Part shown: positions 46,543 through 57,521 of the stretch, in pieces
Position numbering within the stretch: the stretch's first letter is position 1
Layout: each line of letters begins with the position of its first letter
DNA from: Xenoacremonium recifei
Lineage: Eukaryota; Ascomycota; Sordariomycetes; Hypocreales; Nectriaceae
Length of the DNA stretch: 64,000 nt
Assembly (NCBI GenBank): GCA_012184525.1
Contig: WOFQ01000013.1
Location: 372,001-436,000, forward strand
Direction: 5' to 3'
Notes under the pieces: model-generated
Told to the model about the DNA's origin: nothing
The model's input: the letters and a program-made list of their open reading frames with translations, nothing else
Databases searched by the model: none
Translations under genes and position numbers: made by a program

Positions 46543-47442
46543 ATGTCGGCCATCAAGAACGTTGCGATTGCCGGTGCCTCTGGCTCTTGTGGCTCTGTCG
46601 TGTTCAAGACTCTTGTTGACTCTGGGAAGTTCAACATCCGAGTCCTCAAGCGTGCTGGTTCTAGCTCTACGTTTCCCGCTGGTACCGACGTTGTTGAGGT
46701 GGACTATTCATCCCCCGATTCCCTCAAGGCCGCTCTCCAGGGCCAGGATGCTCTTATTTCCACACTCACTACCCTTGCCATCGATTCTCAGCTCGCCATG
46801 GTCGATGCTGCCATCGAAGCTGGTGTTAAGCGTTTGATTCCTTCAGAATTCGGCTCAAACCTTGACGTACCTCGCAACCGAGTCCTTCCCGTGTTCACTC
46901 AGAAGGTCAAAATCCAGGATTACATCATTGAGAAGTCCAAGTCAACTCCCATCACCTACACCTTCGTCTACAATGCCGCCTTCCTTGACTGGGGTCTTGA
47001 GAAGAACTTCCTCCTTGACCTCAGCAGCTCGAGCCCAACTCTGTTCAACGGTGGCACTTCCGAGTTCAGTGCCACCACCCTATCCAGCGTCGGTAATGCT
47101 CTTGTCGGCATCTTGACCCACCTCGAAGAGACCAAGAACCGCGCAGTCAAGATTTCAGACATTTTCATTAGCCAAAAGCGACTTCTCGAGCTTGCCCAGC
47201 AGGTCGCTCCCGAGAAGTCTTTCAAGCCTGTCAATGTCTCGATCGCAGACCTTGTTGCCAAGTCTGAGGAGAGGCTAGCTAAGCACTTGTATGATATGGA
47301 GACCTTTGCACCATATCTTTTCAAGTCGCTCTTCGAGCCTGAAGGCCAGGCCAAGTTTGTTGAGAATGACAACGAGCTTTTGGGAGTCAAGGGCAAGACT
47401 GAAGATGATGTTATCGAGATCCTGAAGCCTCTCCTTAAGTAG
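46543..47442 (+). CDS. NmrA-like / isoflavone-reductase-like NAD(P)H enzyme
   Basis: This single exon of 299 residues belongs to the atypical SDR group (PCBER, isoflavone reductase, NmrA-like). The N-terminal cofactor motif is IAGASGSCGSVVFKTL, with GxxGxxG spacing, and VLKRAGSS sits where NADPH-preferring members carry basic residues. DALISTLTTLA and GVKRLIPSEFGS are the conserved middle motifs. Members reduce small aromatic or quinone-like compounds, or act as NADP sensors. There is no signal peptide. The strong TATA box and codon use rich in C-ending codons suggest good expression. I cannot name the substrate. Confidence 0.85.
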   Translation: MSAIKNVAIAGASGSCGSVVFKTLVDSGKFNIRVLKRAGSSSTFPAGTDVVEVDYSSPDSLKAALQGQDALISTLTTLAIDSQLAMVDAAIEAGVKRLIPSEFGSNLDVPRNRVLPVFTQKVKIQDYIIEKSKSTPITYTFVYNAAFLDWGLEKNFLLDLSSSSPTLFNGGTSEFSATTLSSVGNALVGILTHLEETKNRAVKISDIFISQKRLLELAQQVAPEKSFKPVNVSIADLVAKSEERLAKHLYDMETFAPYLFKSLFEPEGQAKFVENDNELLGVKGKTEDDVIEILKPLLK

Positions 47443-47612
47443 TGTCGTGATAGAGCAAGACGAAAAAGAAAAACTTCACAGCTTAGAATAGAATAGAGGT
47501 TCAATTAGTTGGACTTTGAATAATCCAAACTTATTTTATATCATATGTGCAAGTCTATAAGGATTTCGCCGAGAAGTCTATAGTCTAATGTTCGGCTAGT
47601 ATTATACAAGGA

Positions 47613-49346
47613 TCAAGCAAACGCTGCATAGCAGGAGCCGGTGGACGATGATGAGTCCCAACCAACGCACTTGTAGCAGCTCAGCAGCCCGTTAGGATCA
47701 TACTTGTTCTTGATGTCGACGAGCTGTGCGTAGTTGTCTCCCCACCATGCATCTTGCCAGTCTTCGGTGAAGATGCTGGCCTCGTTAAGGTACGCACTGC
47801 CGCCGGTGAACTCGGCCATCTGGGCATCGACCTTCTCCAGTGCTGTCGCCGCAGCCTCTCGCTGTGCGAGCGTGCTGTTCCACGCCCACGTCGAACCGAC
47901 ACCGAGCTCCCAGACGGCAGTACGCCATGCCGGCGTCGCTGAAGTCTCGTTGGCTGCCGTCGCATTGTACAGCACAGGGCCGACGACGGGAACATATGGG
48001 CTTGTACCGGCGTTGACAATCGTCGTCAGGAAGTCCATGATCTGGGCACGGCCATCCTCGGTGGCGAATGCCGACTGCGGCACTAGCTGGCTACCTGCAA
48101 GATGCGTGTTGCCAACCGAGACTGCATTGGCTCCAACGTAGTCCTCGTAGAAGGGGTACCAGGAGTCGTACTCCGTGAAAGTAGCTGAGCCACCCATGGA
48201 CTCGGCGTAGGCCGCAAGAGTAGCGAGCGAATCCTTGGCCTCGTCAAGGGAGAGCAGCGGCGTGACGTTGATGAGAGAACTGCCTGAGATGTGTCCACCC
48301 CAGCCCTCGGATGCCCACTTAAGGGTGTTGTTGACGATGATGTCAAGGAAGGGCAAGATAGTCGTCTTGTTGCTTGTGAATGAGACATCGACGGCGACAA
48401 AGCTAACGGCCGGCTCGACCCGGTGGGTGGCCTCGAGCACGACTCCGAAGGTACCGCCACCGCCACCCTTGAGCGCCCAGAAGAGGTCCGGATCGTGGCA
48501 GGCATTGACAGTGCGAAGCTGACCGTCGGGAGTCACAATCTTGAACTGCAACGTGCGGTCGACGCCCAGTCCGTACACCGGCGACAGGATGCTGTGGCCA
48601 CCACCCATGGCCCAACCACCGGCAGCGCCGACGGTCGACGAGTAGCCACCGAGAAGAGTGACGTTGTTGTCGTTGGCGAAGGAGTAGGCCTCGTCAAAGT
48701 TGACACCCGCGCCGGTAGTGATGGCCTGCGCAGCCGAGCTGGCATCGCAACCCTCAGCAACAAAGCTCTCATCGTAGGTCAGGTTCTGCAGGTTGCGCGT
48801 CCAGAGCATCAGCGTGCCCTTGCCGCTGCTGCGTCCGAGGTAGTCATGGCCGGTGCCCTTGATAGAGAGGCGCGTGCCAGTGGACTCGGAGAAGCAAAAG
48901 GCAGCCTGCACGTCGCTGGCCTCGAGCACCTCTATGTAGTAGGACGGCACGTTACCCTGGTTGCAGGAGGCGCCATTTCCGAAGGCCAGCGTATCCGTCG
49001 GCTTCGTGTTGTCCAACAGACACTGGTCTGCTGCGTCCGAGGCGCACTCCTCGACCTGGTTGTTCATGAACCCATTGGCGAGGTTGGTGCGGTAGGTCGG
49101 CGAGGTGTAGTGGGATTGGACGACGGCGCAGGCTTCGCTATCGGGCGCAACCGTCTTGTTCTCGTAGACGGAGAAGCACGGGAGGGACAGCGGCCGGAGG
49201 ACATGAAGGCGGCCATCAACCGTGGCGTTCAGCTGCGTCAAAGCGCTCCTCGGATAGGATGCGGCAGAGACAGACGCGCCTGATAACGAAAGAAGGAAAG
49301 GCACCCAAGCTAGAACGGCCATGGTCACAGGTGTGGAAGGCGACAT
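47613..49346 (-). CDS. Secreted FAD-linked oxidase, berberine-bridge family
   Basis: This single exon of 577 residues starts at ATG 49346; a second ATG at 49322 begins the hydrophobic signal core (MAVLAWVPFLLSLSG). The PCMH-type FAD-binding domain includes LSIKGTGHDYLGRSSGKGTL, where the histidine is the probable covalent FAD site. GGYSSTVGAAGGWAMGGGHS, YGLGVDRTLQFKIVTPDG and DPDLFWALKGGGGGTFGVV follow. The C-terminal BBE segment reads YLNEASIFTEDWQDAWWG, then YAQLVDIKNKYDPNGLLSCYKCVG. Several N-glycosylation sites and cysteines fit secretion. Fungal relatives oxidise oligosaccharides, alcohols or secondary metabolites and release hydrogen peroxide. The substrate here is unknown. It converges with the NmrA-like gene. 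Confidence 0.9.
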   Translation of the reverse strand: MSPSTPVTMAVLAWVPFLLSLSGASVSAASYPRSALTQLNATVDGRLHVLRPLSLPCFSVYENKTVAPDSEACAVVQSHYTSPTYRTNLANGFMNNQVEECASDAADQCLLDNTKPTDTLAFGNGASCNQGNVPSYYIEVLEASDVQAAFCFSESTGTRLSIKGTGHDYLGRSSGKGTLMLWTRNLQNLTYDESFVAEGCDASSAAQAITTGAGVNFDEAYSFANDNNVTLLGGYSSTVGAAGGWAMGGGHSILSPVYGLGVDRTLQFKIVTPDGQLRTVNACHDPDLFWALKGGGGGTFGVVLEATHRVEPAVSFVAVDVSFTSNKTTILPFLDIIVNNTLKWASEGWGGHISGSSLINVTPLLSLDEAKDSLATLAAYAESMGGSATFTEYDSWYPFYEDYVGANAVSVGNTHLAGSQLVPQSAFATEDGRAQIMDFLTTIVNAGTSPYVPVVGPVLYNATAANETSATPAWRTAVWELGVGSTWAWNSTLAQREAAATALEKVDAQMAEFTGGSAYLNEASIFTEDWQDAWWGDNYAQLVDIKNKYDPNGLLSCYKCVGWDSSSSTGSCYAAFA

Positions 49347-50045
49347 TTCTCTGTGTCCTGTCGTGCTGATCTTCCTTCCATTCGCCTGGTTCAGCCAGCA
49401 AGGAGACAGTTATATTTACGGCTAGGTGACCTACCTTATGCAGGTACGGCAGGGAAGAAGGATTGAGCGCTGATTGCAGTCAAGGACGGAAATGACTGCC
49501 GAAGACGAACTCGTGGGCCTCCGACTCGGTACGCTACGCTGAGGTCTTACGTCCGTTATATCAGAGGGGGTAGCGATCTGCGATATAGTAGGGTTTTGGA
49601 TAGTCTGAAGGATCCATTCCCTGATGATCATGACTCGTTTGTATGTATCGGTGCGGGGTCGGAGGTCCAAGCGACGCTGAAAAGTTCCCAGCTTTCGGAA
49701 CTCGGTCCCATCAAACTCATCGCTCTTAGGACCGTCGCTCCATAAAGACGCGAGGTTGGTGCATCGGTTGCTCCGTATTCGCGGCACAAGTGTGGCCAGG
49801 GGTCACATACCCTCTGTCCTGCAGAACCCTATCTTGAGACAAGACCCTTGATCGACCCCCTACACCCTTGTTATCTGTATTGAATCGAGAATCTTTCCTC
49901 ATAACTTGTCTTCATGCACAACCCCCCTCCTGGCCCCAACTGCATTGTTCTCCGCCCATCTTCTGGGGCAGTGATCTTTGATCTGATATCGTTTGCTTGA
50001 GCTTCCATCATATCTGCGCTCTTGGAGCGCGCCTCCAACGTGGAA
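49347..50045. other. Divergent intergenic region
   Basis: This lies between the FAD oxidase gene and the rhodopsin-fold gene. I see no gene in it; an open minus frame at 49431-49787 has no domain. Confidence 0.35.
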
Positions 50046-51517
50046 ATGGCTTCCGACACGGCTTCCGACACAGTAACTGAGAACGTCTACTGGAAAAATG
50101 TCTTGACCATCATTCCGATCGTGATGTGCGTCCTCGCGACGACGTCGTACTTCCTCCGGCTTATTTGTCGTCGCGTTCTCGCTGGCGCACCTTTAAAGAC
50201 CGAAGATATCTTGATGGGCATCGGTCTAGTCCTCAGCTACGGCGTTACTGCTTTCACCGTCTACAGTTCGTCACGCTCCTCGAAATCGCGGAGACGTTGG
50301 TCATTGCTAACGACGACACCTGCTGATAGCTGCCTTCAATGGCGTCGGCGTTCCCACAAGCTCACTACCTCAGGCCGAAAGACGACGAATCAACTTTGTG
50401 AGCAGTCCTTGTTTGCATTTTATCAGAGGTGTGGCAAATGGGGAGAAAGAAAAGTCTCTTACTAATCGCGGCATGTTAACAGGGAAGCTGGATGATACAA
50501 AAGTTCTGGGCACCTTCGATGGCCTTCATCAAGACGAGCATCATTGTGTTCCTCGACTCGACGCTGGGCACCTCACGGTCGTTTCGGTTGGCCGCAAGGG
50601 TCCTCATCGTCTTCATTGCCCTCTGGGCGACGGCGGCGCTCTTGACGAACATCTTCCAATGCTGGCCGGTCCAGTACTACTTCGATAAAACCATCGTGGG
50701 CGGGCACTGTATGCGGGGCCAGACGCAGTTTTTTGAGGCCACAGGTTCTTTGTCTCTGATCGCCGACGTCGCAATTCTCATTTTGCCGATCCCCGTGGTG
50801 TGGAACCTGATGATGAACCCGAGGCAGAAGATCGCTGTCACAGCTGTTCTCTCCCTGGGCATCTTGTAAGTCAATCTCATCGTTTTCTATGCCTTTATCG
50901 ACCCTCAACCACAAGAGTTTGATTACTGAAAGTAAATTCATCCATCCAGTGTCTGCGTTTTCAGTCTTCTGCGTCTAGTAGAGTTTCGCAATTTTCTCCT
51001 GAATGATCTCTCTTGTAAGTACATTCTTGCCGCCATGTCTTGAACTGTATTCCATGTCTAACTAGAACCAGCATCCAGCGCCAAGGAATCCATCTGGACC
51101 ACGATGGAGGTCAATGTTTCCATCATCTGTGGATGTCTGCCACTAATGGCGCCTCTGTGCCAAGGATGCCTTGGCAAACTAACCTCCACGGGGTACGGGA
51201 GATCGAACCGATCAACTTCCAATCCGGCTTCCACACCAAAGCTCTTCTACAAGTCAACACCCTCAAGGAATGATAAGGCGTTCCAGAGGCTGGCCGAGTT
51301 GAAGTCTACTGCTACAGGTCCGGGCGACAAGAGTTCGGAGAGGCAGCTTTGGGGTAGTAGAATGAGGTCTGAAGCGGACCGCAGCTCATCCGAAGTCGAG
51401 CTTCAGGAAATCAGGGTTCAGACAGAATTCTCCATGACAACGGTTGAAGATGTGGGCAAGGGGCAACATGATGATGGTCGAGAATCGTCTAAAACGAGCC
51501 TATATCACGGAGTCTAA
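50046..51517 (+). CDS. Fungal rhodopsin-fold (PTH11-related) integral membrane protein
   Basis: This multi-exon gene starts at ATG 50046 (MASDTASDTVTENVYWKN). Membrane helices include NVLTIIPIVMCVLATTSYFL, TEDILMGIGLVLSYGVTAF, FWAPSMAFIKTSIIVFLD, LIVFIALWATAALLTNIFQC and LSLIADVAILILPIPVVW. This order and the FQCWPVQYYFD loop are typical of the fungal rhodopsin domain (SAT4/PTH11-like). The C-terminus from about residue 280 is a long Ser/Thr/Glu-rich cytosolic tail. No CFEM domain precedes the helices. Related proteins are GPCR-like and may sense surfaces or nutrients, but most have unknown ligands. The last acceptor must be AACCAG rather than the earlier AACTAG, which would create a stop. 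Confidence 0.8.
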
Positions 51518-52623
51518 AGATAGAAAGCCTGTTTGTTTTAAACAAGTGGGTTCCTAATTTCGTACGTATGAAGATTATGAAAGATTTTACATGTCCAAAG
51601 AACAAAGAACGTCTGGCTTTTTCAATAACATAATCTGAAAAAATTAGTATGGGTGTTATTTTAGGTACTAGATGAGGTACAGTGGAACAGCTCTATACCG
51701 GTAACGACTACGATATATAAGGCCACGCTATTTTAATAATTTCCGGTAGAAATTTTTGATAAAGAGCTGCTCTGACTATCTCCCAACTTGTAATTGATTT
51801 GAAGTCCTGAATAAGGGTTTGGGTCAGGAGGTGGTCGGGCGTGTTTTTTCTTGAGCGGTAATAGTGCTATATTAAGTGAGGTATATTGCAAACAGTAACA
51901 AATAGTTGTTATTAGTAGCCGGTGAGCCTCATACGTTTGGGCCTTCTATTGCGACCTCAAACGGCATCTGGCATCCGGCATCCGGCATCCGGCCTGGCCA
52001 TGCTAGTAATTGAGGCGCCTACACAAATCTAGGAGTACTTCCCGCTCTCGGAGGACCACCTCGATATTTGCAATGGTTCAGGGATCACTACTGAAAGCAA
52101 CGATACCGGCAACAGGGAAGATGAATTGGATATCGAGAGCCAGAACAGGGGGGACAATCTACACCAGACGAGTATCTTCGGGAGTGGCACCATCCGGAAG
52201 ACTCCAAGCGAGCCTACCCGTCTCGCCTACCCCAAACCACTAATCTTCGGCACCCCTGCGCAAGCCTCACAACTCAAGCAGCTAAGGCCTAAATTTATTC
52301 CCGGCGGTTTCACAACAATCTACTCTGTACATCATCGCGGCCGTTTTCTCATGCGCATCAGCTGTCTGTAATATGGCCAACATTGTCATCTATAATCCAG
52401 CGGAGAGAAGGAATAGAAAGACCCTCGTGACTGTCACCCAGGTAAATTAGCTTGAAGATACGGAGTACATGAGGCTATCTCTTGTTGTGGAGTACGAAGG
52501 GGGTCTCGTATTCGACCCCCTGGTAATTCGATGTGCGTGGCTAGCTTACGACAATTCCTATATTCGAAGTGTGCTATAGTTTGACGGAGGCTCCAACTCC
52601 ATGCCATAAACCATCCCTCCCTC
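51518..52623. other. Intergenic stretch with a short tandem repeat
   Basis: This convergent 3' region contains a GGCATCC tandem repeat and a 113-codon open frame (52033-52371) without a methionine start that may be a gene scrap. Nothing else is supported. Confidence 0.4.
51963..51990 (+). repeat. Four-copy GGCATCY heptamer repeat
   Basis: One GGCATCT and three GGCATCC units stand head to tail. This looks like a simple slippage repeat. Confidence 0.7.
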
Positions 52624-53717
52624 TCATAGATTGAGATACTTCATAAAAGCTGCGGGATATCTGTCTCCGACGACAACAAATGAGGCCAATAATTTATCGA
52701 TCTCGACAAGGTCCTCATCAGACAGATCAACAATGACGGCGTTTTCCCGGATGCGGTCCGCATTGGACGACCCCGGAATAGGGATTATGGTAGGCATTCC
52801 AGGCCTCTTGGACAGTGCAAGAATCCAGTTGATAGCAATCTGGCCAGGTGTGCAGCCTTTTGATGCAGCCAAGGCTTCCACCTTCTTCACAAGATCAAGG
52901 TTCTTATAGAAGTTTTCGCCTTGGAATCGGGGCACGTGGCGATTGAAGTTATTCTCGGGGATGTCTTCAGGCTTCCTCCATTTGCCGCTAAGCATACCCC
53001 GACCCAAAGGTGCTAACGCGTATTAGAATATGAGAAGTAAAGACATAGTTTGTATACTCACAGTAAGCCAGAACTGGGATTCCTAACTCTCCACATGTCT
53101 CAAGAACGCCGTCAGTGAGAGGGTCAGTGGCGAAAAGTGACAGTTCCAATTCAACCGCCGTGATCTTGAAGCTCTTAGCAGCGCTGCGGATGGTGTCGGC
53201 ATTGACTTCGCTCAGAGCGATACCACCGATCTTCCCTTCTTTAACGTAGTCGTCAATGGCAGCAAGAGTAACCTTCTCGAAGTCGTTCACACCATCCTTT
53301 CGAGCTGGCTCAAATTGATCGATACGCCCAATAGGCCCAAGAAGCTTCAGGCAAGTGTCAATGCTTCGAGCAATGTTCTTTTTGCTGCCGTCCGGAGTAA
53401 AGCCTTCGCCCATTCCACCCTTGATGTTGACCACGACCTTGTTGACATCCTCGGGATATTTCTGGAAATATTTGTTAAGGAAAGTGAGAGAGTTGCGATC
53501 CGGCGTTCCGTAGAACTCGCCACCGTCGAGCAAGGTACAGCCTGCCTCGACGGCAGCCTTGATGGTCTCAACGACTTCCTCATCCGAGTCCAAGCGCGGG
53601 CCAAGACCTGCAAAAAAGTCAGTTGATTGGGTGAAAGCGGCACAAGTGAATGAGCTTCATACTCATGAGACCAAACCCAATGGGTCCGACCTGCTTGCCA
53701 AGTATCTTTGGGCTCAT
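52624..53717 (-). CDS. Aldo/keto reductase (pyridoxal-reductase-like)
   Basis: Three exons give about 330 residues. Exon 1 is short (MSPKILGKQVGPIGFGLMS, from ATG 53717). Exon 2 carries CTLLDGGEFYGTP, whose tyrosine is the catalytic acid, VVVNIKGG in the usual active-site lysine strand, and IDQFEPARKDG in place of the common DLYxxHRxD. The last splice restores the family motif LAYSPLGRGMLSG. The C-terminal part has the NADPH-binding IIPIPGSSNADRIREN. The closest named relatives are yeast-type pyridoxal reductases (AKR8) and other NADPH-dependent aldehyde reductases. A TATA box lies upstream. The C-terminus YLNL is not a peroxisomal signal. Whether it belongs to the neighbouring peroxisomal group is unclear. 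Confidence 0.85.
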
Positions 53718-54451
53718 ATTGAGGTTCTTGATATTGTGATGGTGGGAGGAAACTTGATGTGTATGAATTATTGAGGAATTCTCTGAATGAAAAGATCCTT
53801 TCCCTCTCGAAGACTAAGGCCCTTTATATACAGTTAGCAAAGGCCTCGTAAACGGAGTTAAGTGTACTTTCGTGTCGGATGTTTGGCATTGAAGACGCCT
53901 CACCCAGTTCAGCGGGCCCAGCTTCAATGTGGTCGATTCAGAAGCCATCTCGTTTACTACTTTGGGACTAGTGCGAAAGGAAAGAGAGTTCTCCTTAAAC
54001 TTACGGGGTTTCCCGTTTGTATCGTCGAATGAGCTAACGAGGAAGCAGCGGGATTAACGGAGATATGATTCCATTATTGTACTTTCCAAAGCCACCGGAG
54101 TCAATGATGCTGAGACATACAGCCCCTCTCGACAACCGGTCAACTCTGATGTCCCCGAGACCCCGAGCGATGACGTTCAAGTGCGTGTGTGGTTTCCGGA
54201 CCTTTCTCGAATGAGAGTGCGAGGTTTACCTACTCATATAATTATTCGTCTCCTCAAATTAAAGGAAGGTTGGGCTCTGGGATGAGCCTATAGTTTAGCC
54301 AGTATCTACGTTCTTAATCTCGTAGTGTGACATCCTTTCTCAATAACTGGACCTGCATGTGCATTCACTGTTAAAATGTGTCGCTGTTTAAAAGACTCAT
54401 GGTTCATCGCATGTAAATACTAGGCGAAAGGACTTTATGATACTAAAACTT
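53718..54451. promoter_or_regulatory. Upstream region of the aldo/keto reductase
   Basis: Besides the TATA box, no gene is seen. The left part is the reductase promoter and the right part is the 3' flank of the acyl-CoA synthetase gene. Confidence 0.35.
53823..53831 (-). promoter_or_regulatory. TATA box of the aldo/keto reductase gene
   Basis: TATATAAAG on the minus strand lies about 106 bp before the start at 53717. Confidence 0.5.
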
Positions 54452-56221
54452 CTACAATCTCGCCATCGGCCTGTCTGTATCATGAGAAGGGTTTGGGGTT
54501 AAAATATCGGCCGCAATGACACGAAGATCAGGCTTTCTAAGTTTCCCGCTTGCAGTCTTGGGCCAGACTGAAAACCTAGGATGCGATCCAAGCCAAATTA
54601 TGTACTTCGGCTGCTTAAATCTGGCCAAGCTCTCTGCTACCCAACCTCGTAATTCCTCGTCCGTAGGGTGCACTGTACCCTTGCCTTCCGCTGACTCTAT
54701 AAACGCACAGATTTGCTCTCCATACTTCTCGTCTGGTACGCCGATGACAGACGCCTGAGATATAGCAGGATGTGCCACGAGACGCTCCTCAATCTCAAGA
54801 GGGGCAATATTCTCACCTCCTCGGATGATCATGTCTTTGATCCGGCCTGTGATGATGAAATAACCGTCCTTGTCGAAGTAGCCCTCGTCGCCAGTATGAA
54901 ACCACTCTAAACCGTCCTCTGGGGATATGCGATGCGCTTCGGATGTTTTGAGATCATTCCCGTAGTAACAGGTCTGAATGCCATTCCCTCGCAGCACAAT
55001 CTCACCCCGTTCCCCGCGTGGCATGCACTCCCCCGTAATAGGATCGACGATCTTGCCTGAGAATCCCGGAAATAAACTTCCAGAGGACACAGTTCTCTGC
55101 CACATTGTGTCCGTATCGCGAGTCATTGTGACTATCGACGAGGACTCTGTGAGACCCCAGTTGGTGTGAGTCTGAGTTATACCAAATGCGTCCCAGACCT
55201 TTCGCATCAGCGCTTCTGGGACGGCTGAACCGGCAAGGATAGCGAAGCGAAGGGTTTTGAGATCGAAGCCCTTGAAGCTTGGGTGTGCCATCTCTGCAAC
55301 GAACATCGTTGTCACTCCATAGAGACCGGTGCAGTTATACTTCGGGATACATGCCAGTGTTCGTTCAATATTGAATTTGTTGTCAGGCAAGACGATTGCG
55401 GCACCATACGCAGCGACCGTGGCAAGACCAATAATGAGCCCAAAGCTGTGGAAAAGAGGTACAGGAAGACATATGATGTCGGATGCTTCAAGGTACATTG
55501 TTGATCCGATGAAGCGTCCGGCGTTATAAATACCGCTATGAGTTAGTGCTGACGCCTTGGGCAGTCCAGTCGAGCCGCTCGTGAATTGAAGATTCATGAT
55601 GTCTTTGGGGTTAATCTTCTCTTCAGCTGCGTCTAGGTCAAATGAACTTCTGGAACCCAGACGAATAAGACTCTCGTATTCAAGGACGTCTAGCCCTTCG
55701 GTTTCTCCATGTACCAGGACGATATTCTGAAGTGATGGAATCCCGGATTTGAGTCTCGGTATCCATTTCGTGTAGTCGTATCTGTCGAATCCCGGTACAA
55801 GGAAGAGTGTAGATGCACCACAAGATGACAATACTGAGTGAAGCTCTTGTTCGGAGTAGGCATAGTTGGCCAACGTTATTGGCGCGCCAAGTTTCGTGCA
55901 AGCAAAGAATATTTCCACATATTCAAGTTCGTTCCCCATGAGAATTGCTACACGGTCTCCGATGTCAACGTGAAGTTCTGCCAATCCTCTAGCAAGATCG
56001 TTGCTTCTGCGATGAGCCTCTGCATAACTGAGCGACTTCTCCTGGTGGTCCGAGGCGACGAGTAGGTTATTAGGGCGGTCCATCGCTTGTTCTTGCAAGA
56101 TGCGCCCAAAGGTCTTATGAACTGGCACCGGTTGAGCCGGGCCATGTAGTACTGAAGCGCCATCTCTGCTTGCTCGGGCCATAGCAACGATGCCATCACG
56201 GCCGCTTTCTAGGTTTGCCAT
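54452..56221 (-). CDS. Peroxisomal acyl-CoA synthetase (AMP-forming)
   Basis: This single exon of 589 residues belongs to the ANL superfamily. It activates a carboxylic acid to its CoA thioester through an acyl-AMP. The P-loop reads LQFTSGSTGLPKASALTH, A5 is TNWGLTESS, A7/A8 is WFHTGDEGYFDKDG followed by GRIKDMIIRGGENI, and the adenylation lysine lies in KTASGKLRKPD. The C-terminal tripeptide is ARL, a valid PTS1 signal, so the enzyme should enter peroxisomes. The overall type is medium-chain or 4-coumarate-CoA-ligase-like, and the acid is not predictable. It shares a 409 bp divergent promoter with the SDR gene, whose product also ends in a PTS1. That pairing argues that the two act in one pathway. 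Confidence 0.92.
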   Translation of the reverse strand: MANLESGRDGIVAMARASRDGASVLHGPAQPVPVHKTFGRILQEQAMDRPNNLLVASDHQEKSLSYAEAHRRSNDLARGLAELHVDIGDRVAILMGNELEYVEIFFACTKLGAPITLANYAYSEQELHSVLSSCGASTLFLVPGFDRYDYTKWIPRLKSGIPSLQNIVLVHGETEGLDVLEYESLIRLGSRSSFDLDAAEEKINPKDIMNLQFTSGSTGLPKASALTHSGIYNAGRFIGSTMYLEASDIICLPVPLFHSFGLIIGLATVAAYGAAIVLPDNKFNIERTLACIPKYNCTGLYGVTTMFVAEMAHPSFKGFDLKTLRFAILAGSAVPEALMRKVWDAFGITQTHTNWGLTESSSIVTMTRDTDTMWQRTVSSGSLFPGFSGKIVDPITGECMPRGERGEIVLRGNGIQTCYYGNDLKTSEAHRISPEDGLEWFHTGDEGYFDKDGYFIITGRIKDMIIRGGENIAPLEIEERLVAHPAISQASVIGVPDEKYGEQICAFIESAEGKGTVHPTDEELRGWVAESLARFKQPKYIIWLGSHPRFSVWPKTASGKLRKPDLRVIAADILTPNPSHDTDRPMARL

Positions 56222-56630
56222 ATTAACTGATGGGTGATATCATGAAACAGTGTGCGGATAGGGGAATCTTAGGAGGAAGCCTTAAGAAGTTGTTTGTATA
56301 CACCCAAGCCCAGAGTAGAAGCAGATTGGGGTTCTCGTCGCTTTGAGAACCTCGGGAAGCTATTTCCGCCATCTACTTCGCTTATTCCACCGTTGATGGA
56401 TACGGCCCCATCACAATGATTGAACAGGTGATTCGAAGTTCGATCGACAGACGATACCCGAGACCCGACGGCGTATTGGCCATCGGAGGATCCATTCTGT
56501 AATTAGCCGCTCAACTGCATTTGAAGATTGTGAGAACATAGCAAGATTCATGAGAAATGTTAAATCAATTGCAGTACGCTATAATCTGTGTGGCTTTGGG
56601 CGCTTTGCTCTGGTAGTATCACGACCAAAA
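56222..56630. promoter_or_regulatory. Bidirectional promoter, acyl-CoA synthetase / SDR
   Basis: A 409 bp interval separates two divergent PTS1-enzyme genes. It contains ACCTCGGGA near its left end, with the CCTCGG core listed separately. Confidence 0.6.
56350..56355 (+). promoter_or_regulatory. CCTCGG element (FarA/FarB/CTF1-type)
   Basis: CCTCGG is the established core bound by FarA/FarB in Aspergillus and CTF1-type proteins in Fusarium at fatty-acid-catabolism genes. Here it lies about 130 bp before the synthetase ATG and 280 bp before the SDR ATG, inside ACCTCGGGA. Binding is inferred. Confidence 0.45.
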
Positions 56631-57521
56631 ATGCCAGATCCAAATAAAATCATTGTGGTTACTGGAGGGTACGTACGACTTTCTCTTCATCCCCAAATTC
56701 TTATCATATAGCTGAACTCATAGCCTCTCGGGTCTCGGCGCCGCGACTGCCAAACATTTTCACGATCGTGGTGACTATGTTGCCATAATTGACCTAACCT
56801 TGCCTGAAGCATGCGATTGTAACGAGTCCGCAAGAACGAAATATTTCAAGGCCGATGTTTCAAACGAGAGGGAGGTTGCAGATGCTTGTGCCGGTGTCGT
56901 AACCTGGGCTCAATCTAGTGACTTGGTAATTGGAGCTATCGTGTGTTGTGCCGGCTTCCTTGGCCCTGCAAAGGTAATCACTTTCCCCATCGTATTTGAG
57001 TCAGAAGCTCACCTATGGTTTTCTTTTAGGTGTTGAATAAGGCAGGCTCTGCAATCAGCCTTGACAGGTTCAAGAAGGTTGTCGACATAAGCTTAACGGG
57101 AACAGTCGATATCATTCGTCATCTTCTTCCTCAAATGTCCAAACAACACCCGGATCCTGACGGTCAGAGAGGCGTCATTGTCACTGTATCTTCTGCTGCT
57201 GCTTTCGACGGTCAAGAAGGTCAGTTGGCATACAGTGCAGCAAAAGGTGGGATTGCATCTATGACCCTCCCACTGGCACGAGATCTTGCGAGTTGGGGAA
57301 TCCGGGCAGTCTGCATTGCCCCCGGAATGTTTGGGACCCGGATGGTAGCGGGAATGCCAGAAAAAGTGAAGCAAAGCCTTCAAAAGTCCCTGGAGTTTCC
57401 TCCCAGAGCTGGAAAGCCCGAAGAATTTTCCATTTTGGTAGACCATATCATTCAGAATCGCATGTTGAATGGAACTGTAATCAGATTAGACGGCGCATCA
57501 AGAATGCCGAGTAGACTCTAG
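56631..57521 (+). CDS. Peroxisomal 3-hydroxyacyl-CoA-dehydrogenase-type SDR
   Basis: Three exons (56631-56668, 56724-56973, 57030-57521) give 259 residues, the normal length of HSD17B10/type II 3-hydroxyacyl-CoA dehydrogenases. The cofactor motif, restored across the first intron, is VTGGLSGLGAATAKHF. An acidic end of strand two (AIIDLT) points to NAD. The catalytic serine is in VTVSSAAAF and the YxxxK pair in LAYSAAKGGIASM. IAPGMFGTRM and the closing NGTVIRLDGASRM are as in HSD10-like enzymes. The last three residues are SRL, a PTS1 signal. It should oxidise a 3-hydroxyacyl-CoA to the 3-ketoacyl-CoA in the peroxisome, between the divergent synthetase and the downstream thiolase. Confidence 0.9.

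Noticed and set aside
48423..49283. 286-codon plus-strand frame
   Set aside because: It is fully antisense to the FAD oxidase gene, whose C-ending codon bias creates open antisense frames.
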